Source of the DNA: Eriocheir sinensis
Lineage: Eukaryota > Arthropoda > Malacostraca > Decapoda > Varunidae
DNA: 64,000 nt
Assembly: GCF_024679095.1 (NCBI RefSeq)
Contig: NC_066512.1
Location: 13,611,536-13,675,535, forward strand
Reading direction: 5' to 3'
Shown here: piece after piece, positions 39,331 through 53,666 of the stretch
Position numbering within the stretch: the stretch's first letter is position 1
Layout of the letters: every line of letters starts with the position of its first letter
Notes under the pieces: generated by a model
Told to the model about the DNA's origin: nothing
Seen by the model: the letters and a program-made list of their open reading frames with translations, nothing else
Database searches by the model: none
Made by a program: the position numbers and the translations under genes

Positions 39331-39361
<31 letters not shown>

Positions 39362-39600
39362 GAGAAGGAGGAAGCAAGAAATAAAGAGAGTAAGAAGGCG
39401 AAGGAGGAGGAGGAGTAGAGGAGAGGAGAAGAGATGAAAAAAAAGAAGAGGAAGAAGTAGAAAAAAGAAAAAAAAGGAGAAGGAGGAAAGCGAGGAGAAA
39501 GAGAAGGAAAAGGAGAAACAGAAAAAGGAGAAGGAGAAAGCAAGAGTTAAAGAGAAGGAGAAGGAGAAGAGGAGGGAAGGGAAGGAGGAGGAGGTGGTGG
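39205..39600. repeat. (GGA)n and polypurine tract
   Basis: Twelve GGA triplets at 39205-39241, then about 350 bp of + strand with almost only G and A. Lys/Glu/Arg frames are compositional. Confidence 0.9.
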
Positions 39601-39846
39601 TGGTGGTGGATGATTGAAGAGAGGGAGGGTCGAGGCTGACTAATTTAAGATGATTGCCGGAGACTGTGACGTAAACATTCTTGCCATTTTTTCTCCCGTA
39701 TTATTGCACGCTAAGGAGACAGGGAAGGCGGGGGGGGGGGGGTACGGGAGGGTGAGCTGCGTTGCGGGACATACCTCGTAACGAACACTTATGACACAGG
39801 AGGCTTGATAATAGTTTGGATTACTCTGTATCCTGACGTTGAAATC

Positions 39847-40124
<278 letters not shown>

Positions 40125-40225
40125 CTCACCTGAGTACCATCAAGGACAGGTGTGCGGCACTAAATTCTGTGTCAGGTGTGCCATAAACAAATGCAAAATC
40201 CGAACAGCAAACAAGTACTGGTTGG

Positions 40226-40228
<3 letters not shown>

Positions 40229-40274
<46 letters not shown>
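40229..40274. repeat. (CA)n microsatellite
   Basis: Twenty-three CA units. Confidence 0.97.
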
Positions 40275-40281
<7 letters not shown>

Positions 40282-40361
40282 GGAAGGCAATGTTCGTCAC
40301 CTGTCATTATGGACCAACCTTGCTATCGAGGCTTTCTGAACGATCATTTTGTGTCATTTTT

Positions 40362-41479
<1,118 letters not shown>

Positions 41480-42060
41480 GTTGTTAATCTTCTTTCATTT
41501 TGTCTTTCTCCACGCAGTTTGCTTGTTTTCTCTTCCTTTCTTACTCATTCTCAACCTTTTCTCTTTACTGTCCCCTTCTCATTTTCTGTTTCATTTCTTT
41601 TTTTCTTGATTGATCGTTACTCTTTTCTTTTTCTTGTCTTTTTCCGCGCAGTTTGCTTCTTTTCTCTTCCTTTCTTACTCATTCTCAATCCTTTCTCTTT
41701 ACTCTGTCTCCTTCTTATTTTTTTTTCATTTCTTTTTTTTCTTGATTGATCGTTACTCTTTTCTTTTTCTTGTCTTTTTCCGCGCTGTTTGCTTCTTTTC
41801 ACTTCCTTTCTTTCTTATTTTTGTTTCATTTCTTTTTTTCTTGATTGATCGTTACTCTTTTCTTTTTCTTGTCTTTTTCCGCGCTGTTTGCTTATTTTCC
41901 ATTCTTTCTCACTCATTTATTGTCAACCTTTTCTCTGCCATTTGCGGATATTTTCTCCTTGTTTTTATACTTTAGTGACGTCCCTTTCTTGTCCGTCTCC
42001 ACACAGTTTGCTTCTTTTCTCTTCCTTCCTATCTTTCTCATTGTCGACCTATTCTCTTTA
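41480..42060 (+). repeat. ~135-bp tandem repeat, about 4 units
   Basis: CTTGATTGATCGTTACTC occurs at 41605, 41741 and 41840. The paired marker CGCAGTTTGCTT or CGCTGTTTGCTT occurs at 41513, 41647, 41783 and 41882. Steps are 134-136 bp and then 99 bp, where a 37-bp segment is missing. A decayed last unit ends near 42060. Confidence 0.9.
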
Positions 42061-43126
42061 CTGCCTCTTATGCCTTTTTCTCTCAACGAATCGGAAAGTT
42101 AGTTTGTTCCTTTGTGTCTTTCCTCCTCCTGTCATTACCTCATCCTCCTTTTGTCTCTTTGTCTGTTATTGTCGTTCGTCTTTTCACCGAGCTCTTCGTC
42201 ATGGCGTCTCTCTGTTAGTTCCGTTGGCATTTCTCTCGGTAATGGGATTGGTGCCGATTCTTGCGTCCTTGAGAGAGGCAGACAAGCGCATCGTGACGGA
42301 GGTGATGTGAAGCGTGGTTTGCCATTCACTTTGTCTTCTTTTTTCTCGGTGCGACTTCGCTCTTGTATTCCCTTACGGTATGTTCCCTGTTTTCCTATAC
42401 GAATTCCGTTTTTTACAGCCATTATCTTTTCTTTCGTTTTAATTTCTCATATGTTCTTTATCGTCATTGTTTTCCTCCTCGTCCTTGTCCTCGTTTTCGT
42501 CATTCTCGTCCTCCTTCTCCTCTTCCTCCTCGTCTTTTTCCTCATCGTCTTTCTCCTCGTCGTCGGCCTCCTCCTCCAGCTCTACACACAAGGTTATGCT
42601 TCTCAAGTCTCGCATCACAAACAAACCTGAGCTGCAGACGCAAGATAAAAACGATTCCTCCTAAAAGAGAGAAAAACAAAAATGGTTGACGCCTGATATT
42701 TTGAGATTAGTTTTACTTTCGGGGCCAAACTGATGTATTCATGGGAGATATGTGATCAGTGCCTCATCATGGTGGCGTAGTAAAGAAGGAGGAGGTGAAG
42801 GAGGACGAGGGAGGGGGAGGAGAGAAGGGGCGAGTCTAGGGCGTTGCCAGACTTGTTGAAAATGTGGGCTTCGAAGATTTAGTTGTGGGTCACGTGGACT
42901 GGGCAGCAGCATCGAGCAGACGGCCGTGATGGTGGGTCTTGAGGCGTCTGGGGTAATATTTTCCTCCTGGTTCGAATGGAAGGCCGCGAAAGAGTACGTT
43001 GGGAAGCTTTTTTTGTATCTCGCAAGTGTAGGTCAGATTGTCAGTTAAGGGAAGCTGTGGTGGAGGTGGAATAACGGCGAAAAGGTAGTGTGGGAGGATA
43101 GGTGGACTAGGTTGGAAATAATGGTT
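42061..43126. other. unique DNA, no gene seen
   Basis: T/C-rich to 42590 with CGTC-type degenerate triplets at 42460-42580. 42600-43120 is mixed. No supportable exon. Confidence 0.55.
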
Positions 43127-43440
43127 TAAGGGTGTGGTTGTGGAGTGGATAAATGGTTGGTTCAGTGGGGAAGACAGAGTGGATAATGGGAAGCAATGTG
43201 GTGGTGTGGGCTGATGGCTGACTGTGGTTGAGAAAAATAGGCTGTGGAGTGGATGTGGAGTGGATAAGTGGATAGAATATTTTGTAAGTGAGACAGCGGG
43301 TTTATGAAGAGGATTGTGGTGGTGTAAGAGGCTAGATAGAAATGCCTGGTGGTTATGAAGTGGATAAATGGATTGCTTAGGAGAGTGGCCACTGGTGTTA
43401 GGGGAAGGAATGTGGTGGTTTGGAAGGGTGGATAAACAAG
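43127..43440 (+). repeat. decayed ~100-118-bp tandem repeat
   Basis: Markers GTGGATAAATGG or GTGGATAAGTGG near 43146, 43259 and 43361, each followed by a (A/T)TGTGGTGGT block at 43195, 43313 and 43409. The + strand is G/T/A with very little C. Confidence 0.6.
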
Positions 43441-43521
43441 GGTGGGAAGGAGGAATGTAATGAATGGGGGTGGAGTTTGTGGAATGAGACAGATGTTATT
43501 TAGGTTAAGAGGGCTGTCATC

Positions 43522-43799
<278 letters not shown>

Positions 43800-44041
43800 G
43801 TGGTTATTGAGAAGATTACGATACAGTGAAGTGTGTTTTGAGGACGTGATCTTAATTAGCTCTGGTTTAGTTAGAAGAGAGTAGGGTATTAGGTGTTTCT
43901 GGACGCGTGTTGTCTCGTCATATCTCTCACTAGTTATCAAGTTTTACCACAAATATATCATGGAACTGGAAACGTTATACTGAAAGAAACTCAGGCATCA
44001 CTACTATATGTGTTGAATTGCGTTAGCGGTAAGTTTGGAAT

Positions 44042-44250
44042 GGCGGTCGTTGGAATGATTGTGATTTTGATGTGATGGATGACGAAGGTGTTGATTGTGG
44101 CGAGGGAGGATTGGCGGTCGTTTGGAAGATGATGCGTGGTGATGGATGGTGAAGTGTTGATTGCTGTGGTGACGATGTGTGATAGATGATGTGGTGATGA
44201 TGTGTGATAGATTGTGTGGTGATGATATTTGATAGATGATGGTTGTGGTT
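44042..44250 (+). repeat. 71-bp and 25-bp tandem repeats
   Basis: GGCGGTCGTTGGAA or GGCGGTCGTTTGGAA at 44042 and 44113 marks a ~71-bp duplication. GATGTGTGATAGAT units at 44174, 44199 and 44224 give an exact 25-bp period. Confidence 0.75.
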
Positions 44251-44304
44251 GGTACCGTGGGTTGGGGTACTGGAGGAAGTGACGGACGGTGGTTATGGTT
44301 GTGG

Positions 44305-44611
44305 CGGTAGTGATAACGATGGTAGTGGTGGTTGTAATTATGGATGTAGATAGGTAGGATGGAAGGAAGGTAGACGGATCAGTATGCAAGTACCTGCCTT
44401 CACACACACTCAATCACAGACTCACACTCACAGCCACTCCATTCACACCCAGTGGTAGTGGAAGTGATAAATATGGTAGTGGTGGTTGTCGTTGTGGATG
44501 TAGATAGGTAGATTTTAAGGAAGGTAGAAGGATCAGTATGCAAGCACCTGCCTTCACACGCACTCAATCACAGACTCACACTCATAGCCACTCTATTCAC
44601 ACCCACATTCA
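44305..44611 (+). repeat. 154-bp tandem duplication
   Basis: Two copies (44305-44458, 44459-44611) share GGTAGTGGTGGTTGT, GGATGTAGATAGGTAG, GGATCAGTATGCAAG, ACCTGCCTTCACAC, CTCAATCACAGACTCACAC and ATTCACACCCA. Only scattered differences are seen, so the event looks recent. Confidence 0.92.
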
Positions 44612-45019
44612 CACGTACACAGGTATCCACACTCACACGTATGCACACACAGGCACATACACTCACTCACGGTCAGGCAGATACGCTGTGTGTTCACGCT
44701 TCCCACACATGGTCCTGCATTCCTTAAGCCTCGTGGGCCCTTCCCTTCGTGCTGCCTGCCTGCCTATCTATCTGTCTGTTTGTCTTTTTTTCCCTTGCTG
44801 TCTACATCTCTTCCTTCTAATATTTTCCTCGCTTCATTCTAATTCTTTTCATCAGACCTTAGAAAACACCAAGAATAATTGCTTTTCCTCCTCCCCCTTT
44901 CTTTCTTTTCAATTTTGTACCGTGTTCTTCCTTTTCCTTTTCCTTTCTTTCTGAGTCATCATTTGTCAAGCCTACTGTTCTTACCTTACCTGCACTCACT
45001 CACCACTTATCTTTCTTTC
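44612..45019. other. unique DNA, no gene seen
   Basis: CA-rich to 44670, mixed, then C/T-rich. Confidence 0.6.
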
Positions 45020-45780
45020 CTTCCTTTCTTTCCTTCTTTCTTTCTTTCTTTCTTTCTTTTTTTCTTCCTTCCTTCCTTCCTTCCTTCCTTCTTCCCTTCC
45101 CGCTTCCTTCCTTCCTTCCTTCCTTCCTTCCTCCCTCCCTTCCTTCCTTCCTTCCTCCCTTCCTTCCTTCCTTCTTCCCTTACTGCTTCCGTCCTTCCTT
45201 CCTTCCTTCCTTCCTTCTTCCCTTCCCGCTTCCTTACTTCCTTCCTCCCTCCCTTCCTTCCTTCCTTCCTTCCTTCCTTCCTTCCTTCCTTCCTTCCTTC
45301 CTTCCTTCCTTCCTCCCTTCCTTCCTTCCTTCCTTCCTTCCTTCCTTCCTTCCTTCCTTCCTTCCTTCTTCCTTCTTCCTTCCTTCCTTCCTTCTTCCTT
45401 ACTTCCTTCCTTCCTTCGTTCCTTCCTTCCTTTCTTCTTCCCTCCTTCCTTCCTTCCTTCCTTCCTTCCTTCCTTCCTTCCTTCCTTCCTCCCTTCCTCC
45501 CTTCCTTCCTTCCTTCCTTCCTTCCTTCCTTCCTTCCTTCCTTCCTTCTTCCCTTCCCCATTACTTCCTTGCTTCCTTCCTTCCTTCCTTCCTTCCTTCC
45601 TTCCTTCCTTCCTTCCTTCCTTCCTTCCTTCCTTCCTTCCTTCCTTCTTCCCTTCCCCATTACTTCCTTGCTTCCTTCCTTCCTTCCTTCCTTCCTTCCT
45701 TCCTTCTTCCCTTCCCCATTACTTCCTTGCTTCCTTCCTTCCTTCCTTCCTTCCTTCCTCCCTCCCTCCCTTGCTTCCCC
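45020..45780. repeat. (TTCC)n megatract with higher-order units
   Basis: About 760 bp of TTCC with TTTC, TCCC and CTTCC variants. A punctuation block CCCTTCCCCATTACTTCC followed by TTGC recurs at 45551, 45650 and 45709, at steps of 99 and 59 bp, which differ by ten TTCC units. A related CCCTTCCCGCTTCC block occurs at 45094 and 45220. The Lys-Glu-Gly-Arg minus-strand frame is repeat translation. Confidence 0.96.
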
Positions 45781-46379
45781 TATGGCTCCCCTTCTCTTCA
45801 TCCCTACTTACTCACGTCTCAGCCCTGTCACGTCATACGCCTCCCCTCGCACACAGACACATGTGACGGCAATCTGTCTCTCTTCCCCTTCCACTCTCCC
45901 TTTCCAAGTCACCATACCCGTAGAAGCCGTAGATTGATCCTCTCCTCATCCTCCCCTCCTCCCCTGCAATCCCATTAGCCCGTGAAGCCTGCCTGCACAT
46001 TGTTCTGACCCGGTACGAAGCGGCGACACGTGCAGAGGGGAGAGGGCGAGGGAGGGTTTCACCTTACCATTGAGGTCGAGTTGTGATGTTATCTATAGGT
46101 GTTGTAGACACGTGTATGGTGCAGCGGTATGAATGTAAGGTTTCTTTATTTATTTGAGGAAAGGTAATGGTTGTGAGGGTTATTAGAGGGATTCGGGTTA
46201 TCAATGATGTCGAGGGATGTTATGTTGAGGATATATGGATCTGTTGGTTAGAGGGTATGACTAAGAGGCAACATATACAGGTAATAGGTTGTGGTGAGGT
46301 GGATTTAGTTATTGTTGGAGTAGTAGTAATGAGAAATGGAAGAGGAGGAGCGGGGTGTATTAATGAAGACGACGGTGAC
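45781..46379. other. unique DNA, no gene seen
   Basis: 45781-46060 is mixed with CpGs. 46140-46380 is G/T/A-rich. No supportable exon. Confidence 0.6.
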
Positions 46380-46678
46380 AAAGAAGTAGTAGAAGGAGGA
46401 GAAGAAGAAAATGTAGAACGAAAAGGAGGAGGAGGCAAAGAAAAGGGAGTAGGAGTAAGAGGAGGAGAACATGGGGGAGAAGGAGGAAGAAGAAAAAAAA
46501 GAAGAATGAAAAAAAAGAGAAAGAAGAAAAAGAGTAGAACGAGAAGGAGGAGGAGAAGAAAAAGGAGTAGGATTAAGAGTAAGAGGAGGAAAAGATGGGG
46601 AGAAGGAGGAAGAAGAAAAAAAAAGAAGAAAGAAAAAGAAAAGAGAAAGAGAAGAAAAGAGAGAAAGAGAGAGATCCA
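46380..46678. repeat. polypurine tract
   Basis: About 300 bp of + strand dominated by GAA, GGA and AAG. Arg/Lys/Glu frames are compositional. Confidence 0.9.
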
Positions 46679-47604
46679 TTCAAACAGATATTCAGGCAGG
46701 CGCGTGTATCAGGTTTCCAGGTGGTGGCCGAGGGAGCGGTCACACGCCCCCAGTCACGGACACTTAAGTGGCTCGTCTATCGCCTAACTGTCTTCTTTTT
46801 CTCCCCGGACTTTTTGGCTTTTCATTTTTACCGCTTTACTTTCATTGTCTTGCTATTTCCGCAGATCACCGTATGCTTTCTTATTTTTGTTTCACTGTGT
46901 TATAATCCTTCTCCTTTTCATTTTAACACAGATCGAGCCTTTTCAATTTCCCTCCCTTTTCTTCCTCCAACCCTCTTTTCCTCCCTTTGAAAACCCAGGA
47001 TAGTCCCAATCTTTTCATTCCTTTCCTTCTCCATCATCCCCCAACCCAGGATTTTTTTTAATGCCTACCTTTCTTTTCCCTTCGTTTCTTCACCGACACA
47101 ACCATCACCGCAGCCACCATCATCACCGCCGCGACTTCCACCACCGACTAAACTACCACCATCACCACCATTACTACCTGTACCCTTTCCTTAACCACCA
47201 CACCACCACCACCACCACCACCACCTTTACTCCCACACACCGCCACCACCACTACAATCTGCACCACCACCACCACCACCGAAATAACAATAATAAAGCA
47301 AATAACTGTTTTTCCCACGTGCTCATTTGCAACATGCGCATTTTCTTCTCCGTCACCACCCTTCCTCCTCCTCCTCCTCCTCCTCCTTCTCCTCCTCCTC
47401 ACCTCTGACCCTCACCCTCACGAGTTTCTTCTCTCCGTTGCAGGCGTTTCCTTCTTGCTTCTTTTTTCATATTATTTTTTATTGCTCTTCCTTCACATAA
47501 ATCTTTCTTCGTATGACCTCCTTCCCTCCTTCCATGCTTTCCTCCTCGCCTCTCCAGTTATTTCTCTCTTTCCTATCTTTCTTGTTTTCTTCCTTTTCCT
47601 CATC
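46679..47604. other. pyrimidine-rich DNA with CCA/CTC triplets
   Basis: ACC/CCA triplets at 47100-47280, CTC triplets at 47365-47400, T/C-rich elsewhere. No supportable exon. Confidence 0.6.
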
Positions 47605-47660
47605 GGCGCCATATGACCCTGGCTGTTGCGGCGCCTAATTTAAATCAATCAATCAATCAA
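47605..47660 (+). repeat. possible retroposon end with AATC tail
   Basis: GGCGCCATATGACCCTGGCT, then GTTGCGGCGCC and an AATC tetranucleotide tail (47643-47658). A complex head abruptly ending in a short tandem tail inside pyrimidine-rich DNA suggests a 5'-truncated retroposon. Single copy in the window. Confidence 0.45.
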
Positions 47661-48110
47661 ATCCTTTTCCTCATGGTTATCTTCTTTTTTTTCTCCTTCA
47701 TTTTCCTCCATACCTATTTGATAATTTGCCCCGTTTCTTCCCTCTCTTTCCTGCTTTCTTCCTTGTCCTTCTGGTTATCTCCTCTCCTTTCTCTTCTCCT
47801 TTCTTGCATTCTTACCTTCCTCTCTTGTTTCTCCTTCATTCCGTCCATTACTTTCCTCTTTGCATTCTAAGATCATGTTCCTGTTCCCTCCATGTTTTAA
47901 TCTTTGCATTATTTGTTGTCCTCTCCACTTCCTTCACTCTTTCACTGCTTTCTTCTTTGTTCGAATTCCTTCTCTCCCTCATTCCTTTTGTACCTCGTTG
48001 CCTGCTTGTCTTCTTTCTCACCTTACCTCCGTTTCTCTTCTCCCTCTTTCCTTTCTCTCATGTATATTTATTTATGTACCCTCTTTCTCTTTTTCCCAGT
48101 TATTCAAATT

Positions 48111-48668
<558 letters not shown>

Positions 48669-48952
48669 CTAAAGCACCTGGTTCGTCCATCAATTACGTC
48701 ATGCACAGGTTGTCATTTAATACTTCTGGCCAGGTGAAGGCGGGGCCGCGGCACAGGTGTGGAGCTGCTTAATTGGCAGGTACCCAGGGATTAAATTTGG
48801 GCAGGTGAAAGTTCCGTGATCATTAGTATGGCAAAGACCGTAATTGTGTATGTAAACATTGTCTAACTTGTTGCTAAATTGTAGTAATTGTTTGTGGTGT
48901 TTGTGTTCGCGAATGTGGTTGGTGCGTGTGTTTGTGTGTGTGTGTATGCTTC

Positions 48953-48953
<1 letters not shown>

Positions 48954-49003
<50 letters not shown>
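48954..49003. repeat. (GT)n microsatellite
   Basis: Twenty-five GT units, preceded by shorter imperfect GT blocks from 48924. Confidence 0.96.
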
Positions 49004-49007
<4 letters not shown>

Positions 49008-49079
49008 ATAATTGCAGGTGTGTATTAAGGAGTGGGGTATTTTCTTTTCTTTTTTGCTTGTTGAAACTCATATTAGCAT

Positions 49080-49440
49080 AAAGGAAAACACCAAACTGAA
49101 CTTCTCATTTCCGCACCACACCACCACTCAGTACACGCACGGCACCACACAACACACAAACAACAGGAGGACTACACACACAAACAACAACAACAGCAAC
49201 AACAACTGGGCTAAGACATCAACACCACCTCCTCATCTTAACTCAGTCAGTAAAAACACAAAGCATCACACCACACCGAATCACCATACCAGATCACACT
49301 CCCACACCATAACAAATCACAGCACCTCACCAGACCACTACACCACACTGTCCCAAAGCCTGATCTCACGCTACACTCCACCGCACACCAAGCACACACA
49401 CACCTTAACATCACTTCGCTACACCTCAGCATAAGTACAC
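49080..49440. repeat. A/C-skewed cryptic simple DNA
   Basis: About 360 bp in which A and C dominate + (CACCACACC, ACAACAACA, ACACCA) without a fixed period. Translations are Thr/His/Asn/Pro-rich and not credible proteins. Confidence 0.8.
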
Positions 49441-49563
49441 ACACGCCTTTCACCTCTTTTAATTTTTTTTTTTCCCAGGGACGGACGAGCAGCTCTATTT
49501 TTCCTTCTTGCTCTCCTTACACACTTTTCGGGGTCACGGAGGAAAGTGTGCGTGTTTGTCTTG

Positions 49564-49565
<2 letters not shown>

Positions 49566-49614
<49 letters not shown>
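49566..49614. repeat. (GT)n microsatellite
   Basis: Twenty-four GT units. Confidence 0.96.
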
Positions 49615-49617
<3 letters not shown>

Positions 49618-50844
49618 GGTTGACCGGCTAACCCTTTACCTCCTCTTCCTTGCTCAATCCTTCTTCCTTCTTTTCACTTCCTTTTCCCGTTACTTTTCGC
49701 CTTCCGTCCTCCCCTATTTCTACTACTCCTCCACCTTCCTCGCTGAAGTGCACCTGTGACCTACATGGACGAACAAAGAATAGACGGTTTCGAGGGTAGG
49801 GGAGAGTAGGGCGAGAATTTTGAGTCATAGTTATAGATAGTTATAGATAGAGAGTAGCAGTAGGAGTTAAAAAAATAAAAGATAATACAGTACTAGAAGG
49901 GAAAGAGAAGAACGAAGAAGTATGACGAGGAAGAGTAAGAGAAGGGTGAATTGGAGGAAGAATAGGAGTGTCACAGAGGTAACATATGGTTGATGGGTGC
50001 ACGGGAAGGGGTGAAGGGAGGGAAGTAGTGTTGGCGGAGGCAGTGCACGAGAAAGGGGGAAAGGGAGGAAGGTGGAGAGTGGGAGGGAGTCGGCAGTGCG
50101 GGGGAAGGAGGGTCGTAGGTAGTGCAGGGGAAGGGGGGGTCTTAGGTAGTGCAGGGGAAGGGGGGGTCAACAAATGGTGGATCCTCTGGCGGCGGGACGT
50201 GGCGGGGGTCAGGCTGGTGCTGGCGGTGACTGGCGCCAACAGGTCACGTGTGGGTCCTTAGCAACCATAACCACGCTAACCTTTATTCTCCTCCTCCTCC
50301 TCCTCCTTTTCTCTCTTCTTCATCCATCATCTTTTGTGTAATACTCTATCTTCGATTTTTTTTCTCCTCCTCCATCTCTACACATCTTCACTTCCTCTTC
50401 CTCAAACTAGTCCGCCTCTTCCTCCTCCTTTTCCTCAATTATTTTCTTCAGTTTTCTATTGTGTTATACTTCATCATCCTCTTTTATTCTCCCTAATCTT
50501 CAGTAAACCTCTTCTTCACTTCCTCTTCCTAAAACTCGTCCTCCTGATCCTCCTCCTCTTCCTCCTCCTCTTCCTCTCTCATGAACTTCATTAAGGGTGA
50601 CTAAGTTATGATCTTTTTTTCTGTCCATAATGGAACCACAAGACAGATCGTACAAAAGAATGAAGCGAAAATGATAGGAAAAAAGAACTTGAGAGAGAAG
50701 AAAAAAAAAGCCAGGAGTCAAAGGGTTAACGACGCCGATCCACGACGATCACTCCACCTATTTTCTTTTCTTCTTCTTTTCTTCTTGTTCTTCTTTTATT
50801 CTTTTTATTATTTATGTTCTTGTTTTTTATCTTGTTCTCGTTCT
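49615..50844. other. unique DNA, no gene seen
   Basis: 49840-50170 is G/A-rich, with three GTAGTGCAGGGGAAGGRGGG-like short repeats at 50107-50166. 50280-50590 is C/T-rich. No supportable exon. Confidence 0.55.
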
Positions 50845-50887
50845 TGTTGTTGTTGTTGTTATTGTTGTTGTTGTTGTTGTTGTTGTT
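50845..50887. repeat. (GTT)n microsatellite
   Basis: Fourteen GTT triplets with one ATT, followed by TTC-rich DNA. Confidence 0.94.
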
Positions 50888-51010
50888 GCTCTTCTTCTTC
50901 TTCTTCCTTTTCTTCTTCCTTCCCCTGCTCTTCTTGCTCCTCGTCATCCTCACCCTGCATCGTCACCCGCTCCGCCTTCCTCTCTCTTATTAATATTCCG
51001 CTGAGCCACT

Positions 51011-51805
51011 TTGTTAATGAACGGCTGGACCTTTATTTACCTTTTCCAATATCCGAGTCGCTTCATTAGGTTCGCCGTGTTTGGGGGCGTTGACAAAAAC
51101 AAACACGATGAGGCTTGGCTTTGGCTGTCCAGTATTCTATTGCACAACGTTCTCTTCACTTCCTCCTTCGCCGGAAGCTGCATGGGTCGTTGTAACCGCC
51201 TTGACAACAAAACAGACACACACACCGGTCCGCAGGGAAAAAAAACAACTTGCTCCTCCCTTCTCCTCTTGTTTGGTCTTCTCTTCCCCTTCCCTCTGGT
51301 GTCTTCCGTATATGTCTTCCCCTTCCCTTCCCTTCCCTTCCTCCAGTCCCAAGGCGCCAGGGCAGGTAAAGGTCGGGTCAAGTCGAGTGTTCCTGTGAGA
51401 GCTATCGCACCGTTCACCTGTTGGGCTCGGAACACCAGTTTTTACGGTGCGCCGCCTATTTGGGAGGACCCAGCGAGGCGAGTCTGGTGGGAAACGGGGC
51501 TGCGGCGTAGGAAAGTAGCTGTAGTGCGATTTTTAGCCGCTGGGAACGGAAGGCGGGAATGGTGCACGAAAAACTGGATGACTCGCTGCTTTTTTAATAA
51601 TCCTGCCGCGGCTGTTATGTTGCTGTACTGTTACGGTCGAGCTTCTTATTGCCGCGGGCGTCCACGAGCCTTCACGCGGCCGAAAAACGGCGAGTGGGTC
51701 CGTCACTTCCTCGATGTTCATTTCAGTTCACGTCCCGCCGCCGAACAGAACATGTCGTGTGCTGCTGTGCTGTACTTATTGTCTGTCGGTAGTGTTCCAT
51801 GGTGA
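51011..51805 (+). other. 264-codon non-repetitive open frame, unknown
   Basis: The longest frame of the window that is not built on a simple repeat, though its middle third (about residues 78-115) is pyrimidine-rich. Residues 150-260 use a balanced alphabet in CpG-rich DNA (for example NTSFYGAPPIWEDPARRVWW). No domain, signal peptide or motif was recognised, and no initiator or donor context supports it. High GC after 51,380 lowers stop frequency, so chance is likely. A real exon within 51,380-51,790 cannot be excluded. Confidence 0.15.
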
Positions 51806-52554
51806 TAAAGAGAGCCCAGTATACCTCCTGGGGCATTAGGCTCCCCCGCCCTCCACCCCGGTGCGTGAGGTGCCCCAGTGGCCTCATTTAGTGTTGATTG
51901 TTTCCGTCGGTGCTGCTGACCCGCCGCTGCACACAGAGGGTTTTGATGCTGCCCTCGTCAGGTCTGTGAGGCGCGTCGTGTGCTGCAGGTCAGTGATTTT
52001 CTCGGCCTCGTCCTTACAGTTCTGGTCAGCGGGTTTAGCCGCATGAGTCATGTGCATGCGTTCATTTCCGTCACGAAGCCTTACGAGTGTTGCATCATCA
52101 TGGCCTTCGAGCAACGGCTGGCCGAAGACCTTCCCCCCCTCTGCCAGGTGACGGATGCACAGGTGACGCAGAACCTCGGTGGCCTGCTAGCCCTCGTTAC
52201 GGCCCACTTGTACCCTTCACTCTGTTATTCAGGTTTTTCTTCCTCTCTCCTTTGTGATGTACCTTCAGGAGGCGAGTGACTGATACTGAGGCACCTCGAG
52301 GAGCGCAGGCTGGGCGGCAGGAGGCTGGGCTCGGCGCCGTGCCTCCCGTCACCATCACTCCTTGTAGCTAGTCTCGTGTCGGCGCCAGGGAGCCGCTGGT
52401 CCTGACACGCCACACTTTATGCCTTAAAGGAATGTGACTTTTATTAACATTTAATGGAATCGTGGCCATTGTTTGTGGCCTTCGTGCAGCCCACAGTGCT
52501 GACGCTCATGAACAAGACACCTCCAGCAGCGTGCGATCTCGACATGCATCTTGC
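51806..52554. other. unique GC-moderate DNA, weak frame
   Basis: A plus-strand frame at 52100-52279 starts at an ATG and reads MAFEQRLAEDLPPLCQVTDA before continuing to a stop. It is not low-complexity but has no donor and no family resemblance. The rest shows no signal. Confidence 0.15.
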
Positions 52555-52592
52555 CTCCTCCTCCTCCTCCTCCTCCTCCTCCTCCTCCTCCT
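52555..52592. repeat. (CTC)n microsatellite
   Basis: Twelve CTC triplets. Confidence 0.95.
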
Positions 52593-52832
52593 TCCTCCCC
52601 ACTCCTGCCCCGTCACCTGGCCGAGTCACCCGGGGAAAGTGTATGCTGAGTGATTGCCCAACACTAGTTTGTCTGCGGCGCGGCTTGAAGATGTCCCTTG
52701 ACCCCGCCTGACCCATTTTCGGTTCACTCTCGGGGCGCCTGACCGACACGCGGACAAGATACTGATCTGGAGTCAGCTTTGTGTCTCTTATGTTTTGTCT
52801 GTCTCAACTTGACCTAAGAGAGAACCTTTGCG

Positions 52833-53666
<834 letters not shown>

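Noticed and set aside
45007..45801. 264-codon minus-strand frame of Lys-Glu-Gly-Arg repeats
   Set aside because: Direct translation of the TTCC tract; no unique sequence.
46167..46787. 206-codon Lys/Arg/Glu-rich frame
   Set aside because: Polypurine tract translation.
47100..47402. His/Asn-rich and Arg-rich frames
   Set aside because: Products of CCA and CTC triplet tracts.
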